This document shows, piece after piece, positions 1 to 4,150 of a stretch of DNA of 7,620 nucleotides. The position numbers and the translations under genes were made by a program. Origin of the DNA: Candidatus Poribacteria bacterium (GTDB lineage Bacteria > Poribacteria > WGA-4E > WGA-3G); assembly GCA_028818995.1 (NCBI GenBank), contig JAPPMR010000606.1:1-7620 (forward strand), read 5' to 3'. The notes beneath the pieces were generated by a model that was not told where the DNA came from, searched no databases, and saw only the letters and a program-made list of their open reading frames with translations. How positions within the stretch are numbered: the first letter of the stretch is position 1; each line of letters starts with the position of its first letter.

Positions 1-21
1 CTCTCCTTATTGATTTTTTAC

Positions 22-51
22 TTGCATTTTTCTGACGAATTAACGTATAAT
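22..51 (+). promoter_or_regulatory. sigma70-type promoter of putative small RNA 1
   Basis: A -35 box TTGCAT (22-27) and a perfect -10 box TATAAT (46-51) are separated by 18 bp. The expected transcription start is near 58. No open reading frame follows, only two hairpins and a T-tract, which suggests a short noncoding transcript. The region is AT-rich, so chance -10 boxes are common; the paired -35 and the terminator downstream make it more credible. Confidence 0.5.
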
Positions 52-57
52 AGTAAT

Positions 58-127
58 TGTGATTGCAGAAAAATGCATACGATTTTTTCTGTTTTATGGG
101 GTTGTTGTCGCAACCCCATTTTTATTT
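58..127 (+). ncRNA. putative small RNA or leader 1 (two hairpins, about 70 nt)
   Basis: Between the predicted start near 58 and the T-tract after 118 there are two clean hairpins. The first has arms CAGAAAAA (66-73) and TTTTTCTG (84-91) with a 10-nt loop. The second has arms ATGGGGTTG (96-104) and CAACCCCAT (111-119) with loop TTGTCG. There is no convincing coding sequence. The arrangement of promoter, structured body and intrinsic terminator is that of a bacterial small RNA. An alternative is a 5' region for a leftward gene outside the window: positions 1-8 read TAAGGAG-like on the minus strand, a plausible ribosome binding site. I recognise no known RNA family. Confidence 0.38.
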
Positions 128-128
128 G
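96..128 (+). terminator. intrinsic terminator of putative small RNA 1
   Basis: A 9-bp stem (96-104 with 111-119) containing four G-C pairs in a row and a 6-nt loop is followed by TTTTTATTT. On the minus strand the downstream side is A-rich, so the terminator works in the plus direction only. Confidence 0.6.
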
Positions 129-154
129 CATTCTTACATAATATAGACTATAAT
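126..154 (+). promoter_or_regulatory. second sigma70-type promoter in tandem
   Basis: TTGCAT (126-131) and TATAAT (149-154) are spaced by exactly 17 bp, starting immediately after the first terminator. The same -35 hexamer is used as in the promoter at 22-51. Predicted start near 161. Confidence 0.42.
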
Positions 155-160
155 TAACCT

Positions 161-254
161 AATGACTAATTAGCTAGGTTAGTCATTTCTGTCGTAAATG
201 ACACAAAAACACAGAGGGTAGGTAACAATTCTTATTCTCTGTGTTTTTGTATTG
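161..254 (+). ncRNA. putative small RNA or structured transcript 2
   Basis: Downstream of the second promoter lies a 9-bp hairpin, AATGACTAA (161-169) with TTAGTCATT (179-187). An alternative pairing, AACCTA (156-161) with TAGGTT (175-180), would exclude it. A perfect 14-bp inverted repeat follows (203-216 with 237-250, 20-nt loop). This second stem is A-rich on its outer left and T-rich on its outer right, so it could terminate transcription in both directions. It could then also end transcripts of the minus-strand gene at 458-1369. No coding sequence is seen. Confidence 0.28.
203..250. terminator. long inverted repeat, possible bidirectional terminator
   Basis: Arms ACAAAAACACAGAG (203-216) and CTCTGTGTTTTTGT (237-250) are perfectly complementary. 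The A-tract, CACAGAG stem and T-tract pattern is symmetrical, as in bidirectional terminators. The 20-nt loop is long for that role. Confidence 0.4.
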
Positions 255-457
255 TGTATTGTCAACGTTGATATATTTCATGTTAATATTATAACATATT
301 AACAAGCAAATGTCAAGTTAAAATGCTAATAAAATCAATGATAATCAACGTTCATGGCAATTATTAAAATGATTAAAGTATATTAACATATAACAAAATG
401 ATATAATAAAAATTAACAAAATAAAATCAAATTATCACAAACGTAACGTGTCCAAAA
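251..457. other. AT-rich noncoding stretch with small palindromes
   Basis: About 200 bp of strongly AT-rich DNA with no gene. It holds the palindrome TCAACGTTGA (262-271) and a near copy at 345-354, and TGTTAATAT (281-289) facing ATATTAACA (296-304), with another ATATTAAC at 380-387. These could be operator-like sites, but in such AT-rich sequence chance is a fair explanation. The composition changes abruptly at the 3' end of the next gene. Confidence 0.4.
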
Positions 458-1369
458 CTAATTATTGCGAAAATCTATAATCGCAATGGGGTATTTCTTG
501 AGTTCGTGATATGCCAGCCCACGATTGTTGAAGGCATCCGCATGATCAGGCTTTCGTTTTAGCGCCTCGTCATAATCCGAAAGTGTCGCCGCATATTGTT
601 TGAGGTGTCGGTTCGCCTCCGCACGATAAAAGTATGGATTTGCATCATCTAACCCGTGCGAGATCGCCTCCGTGAAATCTGCTATTGCTGCCGTATAGTC
701 TTTCAACTTGAAATTTGCTCTGCCCGACCTATAAAAAAACTCGGCAGATAGATTGCCGAGTGGTTTCTGTCCCGATACATTTTTTGTCTGCTTTGCCTGA
801 TTTAGCAACGCCATCAGTGCGTTTGATGGGATAACATAGTTGCGTTCCTGCGAATTGAAGTAAACGCCTATCACTTCACCTTCGCTGTTTAGCACAGGCG
901 CGCCACTACGCATCGGTTGAATTGCCGTTTTCAGTTCAAAATGCCCTTCCTTGTATTCACCGATGATGGCTTCCAAACTTATCTCGGCACTTCCCCTAAG
1001 ATAGACGGTATCGCCTATCTTGACTGCATCACTATCGCCAAGTGGTAGCGGTGCGACATCAGATGCCGCAACGTTCAGCAATATCAACCCGTTTTTTGGG
1101 TCTACTGCCACAACACTTTCAATCACGGATTTTGTATCTTTACCGACTAATGTTGCTGTGCCTGCGGCTGCACTTTTTACTATATCGACACTCGTTGCAA
1201 TCAGTGTATCGGTGATAAAAAACCCGCTCCCGAAATGGGTAGCGGTGCCGTCTGTATCTGTCATCTCTAAATGGACTGTGGCTGATGTGGCAGTTGTTGC
1301 CACGCATACCAGCAGGGACAGAATGGCGATGATATATGGGTGTGAATGTGATGTTTTTTGATGTGTCAT
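458..1369 (-). CDS. secreted trypsin-fold (DegP/S1-like) pseudoprotease with C-terminal TPR repeats
   Basis: This 303-aa protein begins with a signal peptide (hydrophobic 13-29, likely cleavage after ATSA at 30). Residues about 45-190 follow the chymotrypsin/Do-type pattern: GSGFFI (47-52), VAVDP (87-91), SGAPVLNSEGEVIGV (155-169) and VIPSNA (179-184). In active relatives the first block reads like T-N-Y-H-V-V; here it is T59-S-V-D62-I-V, so Asp occupies the His position. The catalytic Asp position, usually before L-A-x-L, is Gly94. The Ser155 position is kept, but GNSGGP has become MRSGAP. The domain is therefore probably not a classical serine protease. Residues about 209-303 are TPR repeats: two full ones (209-239, 243-276) and a third that stops at 303, short of 34 residues. 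A scaffolding or binding role in the envelope is inferred. An AAGG sequence lies about 10 nt before the ATG. It stands alone on this strand, with noncoding repeats on both sides. Confidence 0.8.
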   Translation of the reverse strand: MTHQKTSHSHPYIIAILSLLVCVATTATSATVHLEMTDTDGTATHFGSGFFITDTLIATSVDIVKSAAAGTATLVGKDTKSVIESVVAVDPKNGLILLNVAASDVAPLPLGDSDAVKIGDTVYLRGSAEISLEAIIGEYKEGHFELKTAIQPMRSGAPVLNSEGEVIGVYFNSQERNYVIPSNALMALLNQAKQTKNVSGQKPLGNLSAEFFYRSGRANFKLKDYTAAIADFTEAISHGLDDANPYFYRAEANRHLKQYAATLSDYDEALKRKPDHADAFNNRGLAYHELKKYPIAIIDFRNN

Positions 1370-1383
1370 TTGGATTATACCTT

Positions 1384-1412
1384 TTCTTGTGGGAGGGCTT
1401 TGTAAGCCCGAT
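1384..1412 (+). repeat. REP-like hairpin, G-rich family, copy A
   Basis: Reads TTCTTGTGGGA, then stem GGGCTT (1395-1400), loop TGT, AAGCCC (1404-1409) and a conserved GAT. A GTGG tetranucleotide sits at the foot of the hairpin. It lies just upstream of the ATG of the minus-strand gene at 458-1369. Other copies are at 1536, 1876, 1914 (inverted) and 4008. Confidence 0.65.
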
Positions 1413-1467
1413 GTGCCGAATAAACTGTTAGGTATAATTTATCACACATATCAGCCTTTCGCAAGTA

Positions 1468-1500
1468 GGTTCGTAGGTCGGGTAGAGTTTACGAAACCCA
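1468..1500 (+). repeat. short dispersed repeat, GTAGGTyGGGTAGAG type
   Basis: TAGGTTCGTAGGTCGGGTAG and the following AAACCC resemble an inverted copy at 6222-6257 (minus strand TAGGTTGGGTAGAGCGAAG) and a shorter copy at 6366-6389 (TCGGGTAGCACGTAGCGAAA). The family is recognisable but diverged. It resembles short GTAGG...ACCC repeats that I recall from many bacterial genomes. Confidence 0.4.
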
Positions 1501-1535
1501 TAGGCGTCAATTTAAGCACATAATTACCAGATTAT

Positions 1536-1564
1536 TTCTTGTGGGAGGGCTTTCTAAACCCGAT
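1536..1564 (+). repeat. REP-like hairpin, G-rich family, copy B
   Basis: Almost identical to copy A over its first 18 bases, with stem GGGCTT, loop TCT and AAACCC (one mismatch), then GATTTTTAT. The T-run after it would let the hairpin act as a weak terminator. Confidence 0.55.
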
Positions 1565-1574
1565 TTTTATATCT

Positions 1575-1607
1575 TCAGTTCCGTAGGAACGCTATGTTTA
1601 TAGAAAA
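1575..1607 (+). repeat. GTA-loop hairpin repeat, copy 1
   Basis: Stem GTTCC (1578-1582) and GGAAC (1586-1590) close on the loop GTA; the tail is GCTATGTTTATAGAAAA. The same structure, with other stem bases but the same loop, recurs at 1628, 1665(-), 1715(-), 2693, 2744 and 2903(-). Confidence 0.65.
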
Positions 1608-1625
1608 CGTAGTAATTAGCTTCTT

Positions 1626-1647
1626 GAGCTCCGTAGGAGCGACATAT
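1626..1647 (+). repeat. GTA-loop hairpin repeat, copy 2
   Basis: Stem GCTCC/GGAGC (1628-1632, 1636-1640) around GTA, followed by a diverged tail GACATATAG. Confidence 0.6.
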
Positions 1648-1650
1648 AGG

Positions 1651-1680
1651 GTTATACAGATACCGCCTCTACGAGGCTCA
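1651..1680 (-). repeat. GTA-loop hairpin repeat, copy 3 (inverted)
   Basis: On the minus strand, stem GCCTC/GAGGC with loop GTA (1665-1677), followed by GGTATCTGTATAAC, a diverged form of the ATGTTTATAG tail. Confidence 0.55.
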
Positions 1681-1696
1681 AGATTGGGTTAACTCC

Positions 1697-1727
1697 GTCC
1701 GCTATAAACATCCCGCCTCTACGAGGC
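1697..1727 (-). repeat. GTA-loop hairpin repeat, copy 4 (inverted)
   Basis: On the minus strand, stem GCCTC/GAGGC with loop GTA (1715-1727), followed by GGGATGTTTATAGCGG. The TGTTTATAG tail is conserved with copies 1, 5 and 8. Confidence 0.6.
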
Positions 1728-1781
1728 TATACATACTCTAAAAACAGAATGAAAATCCTTAAATTGACGCCTATGTGTATG

Positions 1782-1806
1782 TCAGAATACGCGTATGGTA
1801 TTCTGA
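1782..1806. repeat. 9-bp inverted repeat around ATACGCGTAT
   Basis: TCAGAATAC (1782-1790) pairs with GTATTCTGA (1798-1806). The centre contains the palindrome ATACGCGTAT (1787-1796), which resembles the GTATACGC units of the octamer arrays. Confidence 0.5.
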
Positions 1807-1835
1807 ATTGGTTAGGAAACCGCACCTACCGAGGT

Positions 1836-1865
1836 GTATACATGTATACGCGTATACATGTATAC
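1836..1865. repeat. GTATACNN octamer tandem array 1
   Basis: Four consecutive 8-bp units starting GTATAC, with variable last two bases AT, GC and AT; the last unit is partial. Because GTATAC is itself palindromic, the array with one flanking base on each side (1835-1866) is a perfect 32-bp palindrome. It ends 10 bp before G-rich hairpin copy C, the same spacing as in the array at 3960-3999. Confidence 0.75.
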
Positions 1866-1875
1866 AAACCTCACC

Positions 1876-1902
1876 CTTGTTAGAGGCGTTTTTAACGCCG
1901 AT
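1876..1902 (+). repeat. REP-like hairpin, G-rich family, copy C
   Basis: CTTGTTAGA, stem GGCGTT (1885-1890), loop TTT, AACGCC (1894-1899), GAT. The stem differs from copy A at paired positions in a compensatory way. Confidence 0.6.
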
Positions 1903-1913
1903 AAATTACAATA

Positions 1914-1939
1914 ATCGGGGTTAGAAACCCCTCCAACAA
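1914..1939 (-). terminator. REP-like hairpin, G-rich family, copy D (inverted), possible terminator of the 1954-2550 gene
   Basis: On the minus strand it reads TTGTTGGA, stem GGGGTT, loop TCT, AACCCC, then GATTATTGTAATTTAT. It starts 15 bp past the stop codon of the SNase-like gene, so it may end that transcript. The T-tract is interrupted, so termination would be weak. Confidence 0.45.
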
Positions 1940-1953
1940 TGTGGGAGATTCGT

Positions 1954-2550
1954 TTACCGCGGCACATTCGGATTTGTGGGACCGATACCGCGCGACCCCC
2001 AATCCCATTCAAATTCATCCTGCGGTGTGCGTGCGATCTCGTCATTGACCATTGTGTTCGCCAGATTGAGCCACATCCCACCTAACAGAAATTCAATATC
2101 CGCCTCAAGCAGTTCATCCGATTTCAACACCTTGAAATTACCGACACGGAACGTCCGACTCGGTTGCATAACGTTCCAAACATACTGCATCGCGGTGTCC
2201 CATCGTTGGCGTTCTCGGTCGAGCCAAATATGGGGTCGGTGTCGGTCATCAGCGTTTTGTAAGTCGCGCGGTGTCGACACGCCCCGTAGGCGGACTTTGA
2301 CATATACATCAGTTGTAGCATATCCGCCTTCAATCTTTGGCACTTTTGCCTGCGGATGTGCGCGGAGCAGCAGAAAGTATTCGCGCGGTGTCAATATATC
2401 GTGCTGATACTCAATTTTTCCGTAGACCCACCCTTTTTTCGGTTCAGCAGAGGTGATCGGTTCATCGCTGCCATCGCTACTGCTGAAAATGGGGGCGTGT
2501 CCGTGAATGAATAGGGTTAGTAGGATAACAAGAATAAATAGTTTTTTCAT
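1954..2550 (-). CDS. secreted SNase-like (thermonuclease-fold) protein, probably inactive
   Basis: 198 aa with a clear signal peptide (MKK then hydrophobic 4-16, cleavage probably after HGHA at about 19). The centre resembles the staphylococcal nuclease barrel: VKVRLRGVSTPRD (84-96) matches the R-L-x-G-x-D-T-P-E strand, and LLEADIEFLLGGMWLNLANTMVNDEIAR (147-174) matches the later strand and helix ending in N-x-x-L-V-x-x-G-L-A. R87 would be the conserved Arg35. The acidic residues equivalent to Asp40 and Glu43 are Ser92 and Arg95, and the Gly-Arg before the later strand is absent. If the fold is right, nuclease activity is unlikely. There is an insertion of about 30 residues between the first strand (WVYGKIE, 41-47) and the RLRG strand. 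The ribosome binding site is weak (GAAAG-like). A homologous but unrelated small secreted protein remains possible. Confidence 0.62.
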   Translation of the reverse strand: MKKLFILVILLTLFIHGHAPIFSSSDGSDEPITSAEPKKGWVYGKIEYQHDILTPREYFLLLRAHPQAKVPKIEGGYATTDVYVKVRLRGVSTPRDLQNADDRHRPHIWLDRERQRWDTAMQYVWNVMQPSRTFRVGNFKVLKSDELLEADIEFLLGGMWLNLANTMVNDEIARTPQDEFEWDWGSRGIGPTNPNVPR

Positions 2551-2578
2551 AGGTTTTTGGCTTTCGGTGAATGTATGT

Positions 2579-2640
2579 TGTAGGAGCGATCTCCGAATCG
2601 CGACCCTTATTCAGTTGGGAATCGGAGTTCCCTCCTACAC
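2579..2640. repeat. pair of inverted REP sequences (GTAGGA / CTCCGA family)
   Basis: The plus-strand member reads GTAGGA, stem GCGAT, loop CTCCGA, ATCGC, GACC (2580-2605). The minus-strand member reads GTAGGA, stem GGGAA, loop CTCCGA, TTCCC, AAC (2615-2638). Stems differ but each is self-complementary, while the loop is identical. This head-to-head pairing is the BIME arrangement known for REP sequences. It lies in the upstream region of the SNase-like gene. Confidence 0.7.
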
Positions 2641-2690
2641 TGACTGCTGATGGCTGAATGAAGATTAAAAAATAAATTAGGTATTTTTCT

Positions 2691-2723
2691 TAGTCCCGTA
2701 GGGACGATATGTTTATAGAAAAA
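2691..2723 (+). repeat. GTA-loop hairpin repeat, copy 5
   Basis: GTCCC, GTA, GGGAC (2693-2705) followed by GATATGTTTATAGAAAAA. Same loop and tail as copy 1 with a different but complementary stem. Confidence 0.65.
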
Positions 2724-2740
2724 TGTTAAGCAACTCCTCT

Positions 2741-2763
2741 TCAGTCCCGTAGGGACGATATGT
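2741..2763 (+). repeat. GTA-loop hairpin repeat, copy 6
   Basis: TCAGTCCCGTAGGGACGATA (2741-2760) then TGT. The same stem as copy 5, but the TTTATAG tail is lost. An inverted half copy follows at 2786-2800. Confidence 0.6.
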
Positions 2764-2824
2764 AAAAAATATGTCGTTGACGGACACATATCGTCCCTAC
2801 CAAATCAACGCTATGAATCATGGC

Positions 2825-2857
2825 GAATGCCATACGCGCATTCGTCTTATGGCATTC
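2825..2857. repeat. 10-bp inverted repeat GAATGCCATA
   Basis: GAATGCCATA (2825-2834) and TATGGCATTC (2848-2857) form a hairpin with a 13-nt loop. The same GAATGCC/GGCATTC stem recurs at 4151-4169. Confidence 0.5.
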
Positions 2858-2886
2858 AGCGGGACTAAGGGATGAGGTCGTCCGCG

Positions 2887-2918
2887 CTGCTATAAACATA
2901 GCGTTCCTACGGAACTGG
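2887..2918 (-). repeat. GTA-loop hairpin repeat, copy 8 (inverted)
   Basis: On the minus strand GTTCC, GTA, GGAAC (2903-2915) followed by GCTATGTTTATAGCAGCG. The unit is nearly identical to copy 1 in the other element. Confidence 0.62.
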
Positions 2919-2994
2919 AGATCCCTTAAAATGTTCCGAATATGCATAATGAAAAATTACCCGAATAATAAATTAATCTTCATATAGCCATTCG

Positions 2995-3813
2995 CTAAAA
3001 CGATAACTTCACCGCAACAAGCGTTGCCAGTTCCTTCTCGATTGTGTCGTTGAAAGTTTGTAGCCCGATGTCTGCACCGAGCTCAATGTTAACATTATCA
3101 CGCAGTTCAAAACTGGTGCTGGGCGTGATAATCAACTGATGCACAGGATTATCGCCTGCACCTGCTAACTCTGGCATCGCTTTGACTGCCACATTAAATC
3201 CTTTCGGATGTTTGAGCAGCACATAAGCCAACAAGTTGAGACTATTACCTGCTTTGAAGGACAACCCACTCGGTGGCGGTTTGAGCGACTCAAGATCACG
3301 CCCATCCAGCGAATTGGGGTCATATCCCAAGTTTTCCAGATCGTCGCGAGCATTCGGCGGACCGAACTGTCCGGCATTTCGTCCGAACACACCTGCACCG
3401 CCAGTGGCGTGGAATCCTGCGACATCAAAGTCGGGGAACTCAATTGCCAGTCCGACATCTGCTTGCCGACCGAGATCACGTGTAGAATAACCTTTGAATG
3501 TGCCATCTGTGTAGAGTTTGAAGTCGAACGATTTGACGGTGATACCTGCTTCCGCGTGATATTTGCCGCGGATGATGTTGCCGCCGCCTTGTGCGATTGC
3601 GGAGATGTTACCACTCACTGTGTCCGTTTGGAACGGCGCTGCACCGAGCAGTCCCCACCCGCGCACGCCTGCGATTTCGTTGAATGTGCCTGCGATGGAT
3701 ACTTCGTCAACTGTTGCCGGTAGTTGTGCGTGTGCGTCTGCAGCACTGAACAACATCACACATAGCAGTGCGATGCCCCATATCATCAATCGGCATTTTT
3801 CTAAGCGTTTCAT
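2995..3813 (-). CDS. putative outer-membrane beta-barrel protein
   Basis: 272 aa. The signal peptide is strong: basic MKRLEKCR, a hydrophobic stretch at 9-23, and cleavage expected after AHA at 29. The mature part has little helix-forming content and many short stretches with alternating polar and apolar residues; the last 48 residues (HQLIITPSTSFELRDNVNIELGADIGLQTF...) read as antiparallel strands. The chain ends in VAVKLSF, and a C-terminal aromatic on a final amphipathic strand is the usual outer-membrane assembly signal. It shows no Cys in the mature chain. A Gly-rich, Asn/Pro-rich middle (about 140-185) could be a surface loop. No specific porin or transporter family is recognised. AAGGAG lies 6 nt before the ATG, and a good sigma70 promoter is located at 3903-3931. 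It could also be a periplasmic beta-rich protein. Confidence 0.72.
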   Translation of the reverse strand: MKRLEKCRLMIWGIALLCVMLFSAADAHAQLPATVDEVSIAGTFNEIAGVRGWGLLGAAPFQTDTVSGNISAIAQGGGNIIRGKYHAEAGITVKSFDFKLYTDGTFKGYSTRDLGRQADVGLAIEFPDFDVAGFHATGGAGVFGRNAGQFGPPNARDDLENLGYDPNSLDGRDLESLKPPPSGLSFKAGNSLNLLAYVLLKHPKGFNVAVKAMPELAGAGDNPVHQLIITPSTSFELRDNVNIELGADIGLQTFNDTIEKELATLVAVKLSF

Positions 3814-3852
3814 TTTTTCTCCTTTTGTATGCGCTGCCCGGTATGTTTTTGG

Positions 3853-3880
3853 CTGTCAGCATTCGGCTATCAGCCATCAG
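3853..3880 (-). repeat. heptanucleotide tandem repeat (CTGATRG-like), four units
   Basis: On the minus strand the 7-bp units are CTGATGG, CTGATAG, CCGAATG and CTGACAG. They fall inside the predicted 5' leader of the barrel gene. A shorter run of the same kind (CTGATGG, CTGAATG) sits at 2646-2660, at the left end of the MITE-like element. Confidence 0.55.
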
Positions 3881-3902
3881 TTATCGTAATCTTGTTAATT
3901 GT

Positions 3903-3931
3903 ATTATAACATAATAAAAAATTGTTTTCAA
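3903..3931 (-). promoter_or_regulatory. sigma70 promoter of the beta-barrel gene
   Basis: On the minus strand TTGAAA (3926-3931) and TATAAT (3903-3908) are exactly 17 bp apart. The start should be near 3896, giving an untranslated leader of about 80 nt that contains the heptamer repeat. The surrounding DNA is AT-rich, as expected for a strong promoter. Confidence 0.75.
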
Positions 3932-3959
3932 CAAAAAATATAATTTCTGTGTTTTTGGT

Positions 3960-3999
3960 GTATACATGTATACAACTATACGTGTATACATGTATACAA
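3960..3999. repeat. GTATACNN octamer tandem array 2
   Basis: Five units of 8 bp: GTATACAT, GTATACAA, CTATACGT, GTATACAT, GTATACAA. Two of them form the 16-bp palindrome TGTATACATGTATACA twice (3959-3974, 3983-3998), with centres 24 bp (three units) apart. The array lies about 30 bp upstream of the -35 box of the barrel gene promoter and 10 bp before G-rich hairpin copy E. Confidence 0.75.
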
Positions 4000-4007
4000 T
4001 CCCGCCT

Positions 4008-4034
4008 CTTGTTGGAGGGCTTTGTCCGCCCGAT
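4008..4034 (+). repeat. REP-like hairpin, G-rich family, copy E
   Basis: CTTGTTGGAGGGCTTTGTC and then CGCCCGAT; GGGC (4017-4020) pairs with GCCC (4028-4031). It is the most diverged copy in the stem, but keeps the leading TTGTTGGA and trailing GAT. Confidence 0.55.
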
Positions 4035-4081
4035 TTATTACCACAAGGTAGGTTTGGTTTCAAAGCGCGCCTCTTACATTC

Positions 4082-4138
4082 TGTAGGAGCGAGCTCCAGC
4101 TCGCGACCATTCGGAATATGTCGCGAGCTGGAGCTCGT
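4082..4138. repeat. inverted REP pair with 18-bp perfect arms
   Basis: The left copy TGTAGGAGCGAGCTCCAG runs into CTCGCGACC; the right copy is its inverse without the GTAGGA part. CGAGCTCCAGCTCGCGAC (4090-4107) and its exact complement (4120-4137) enclose a 12-nt loop. Within the left copy, GCGAG and CTCGC form a smaller stem around CTCCAG, matching the design of the two REPs at 2579-2640. It resembles known Pseudomonas REP sequences in its GTAGGAGCGAGC start. Confidence 0.72.
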
Positions 4139-4150
4139 AATCAACGGTAT

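Larger units (their letters stand above)
1499..1775. mobile_element. MITE-like element bounded by an 18-bp inverted repeat
   Basis: CATAGGCGTCAATTTAAG (1499-1516) and its exact reverse complement (1758-1775) enclose 241 bp. Inside are one G-rich hairpin (1536-1564) and four GTA-loop hairpins: two on the plus strand (1578-1590, 1628-1640) then two on the minus strand (1665-1677, 1715-1727). The whole element is thus roughly symmetrical and could fold back on itself. It has no coding capacity and no evident target-site duplication. A non-autonomous element mobilised in trans is inferred from the layout; the inverted repeat itself is directly visible. Confidence 0.5.
2651..2990. mobile_element. 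MITE-like element with imperfect terminal inverted repeats (about 340 bp)
   Basis: The left end TGGCTGAATGAAGATTAA (2651-2668) faces TGGCTATATGAAGATTAA on the minus strand (2973-2990); only two bases differ. AT-rich segments containing ...ATTTTTC... follow on both sides, then GTA-loop hairpins: plus strand at 2693-2705 and 2744-2756, a half copy on the minus strand at 2786-2800, and a full minus-strand copy at 2903-2915. A 10-bp inverted repeat (2825-2834 with 2848-2857) lies near the centre. The right end stops 4 bp from the stop codon of the barrel gene. A 55-bp stretch from the right end recurs at 7566-7620. There is no coding capacity, so it would have to move in trans. Confidence 0.6.

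Noticed and set aside
1020..1361. Plus-strand reading frame of 113 codons
   Set aside because: Fully inside the pseudoprotease/TPR gene on the opposite strand, with no family resemblance.
1375..1402. TATAAT on the minus strand just before the ATG of the 458-1369 gene, as a promoter
   Set aside because: It lies only a few bases upstream of the start codon and has no -35 box at an acceptable distance.
1976..2407. Plus-strand reading frame of 143 codons
   Set aside because: Antisense to the SNase-like gene, Ser/Arg-rich low-quality composition, no ribosome binding site.
1571..2920. CRISPR-like repeat array
   Set aside because: Repeats are irregularly spaced, on both strands, and differ in sequence; there are no uniform spacers or cas genes.
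3208..3723. Plus-strand reading frame of 171 codons, rich in Cys
   Set aside because: Antisense to the beta-barrel gene, which has a signal peptide, Shine-Dalgarno and promoter; this frame has none of these.
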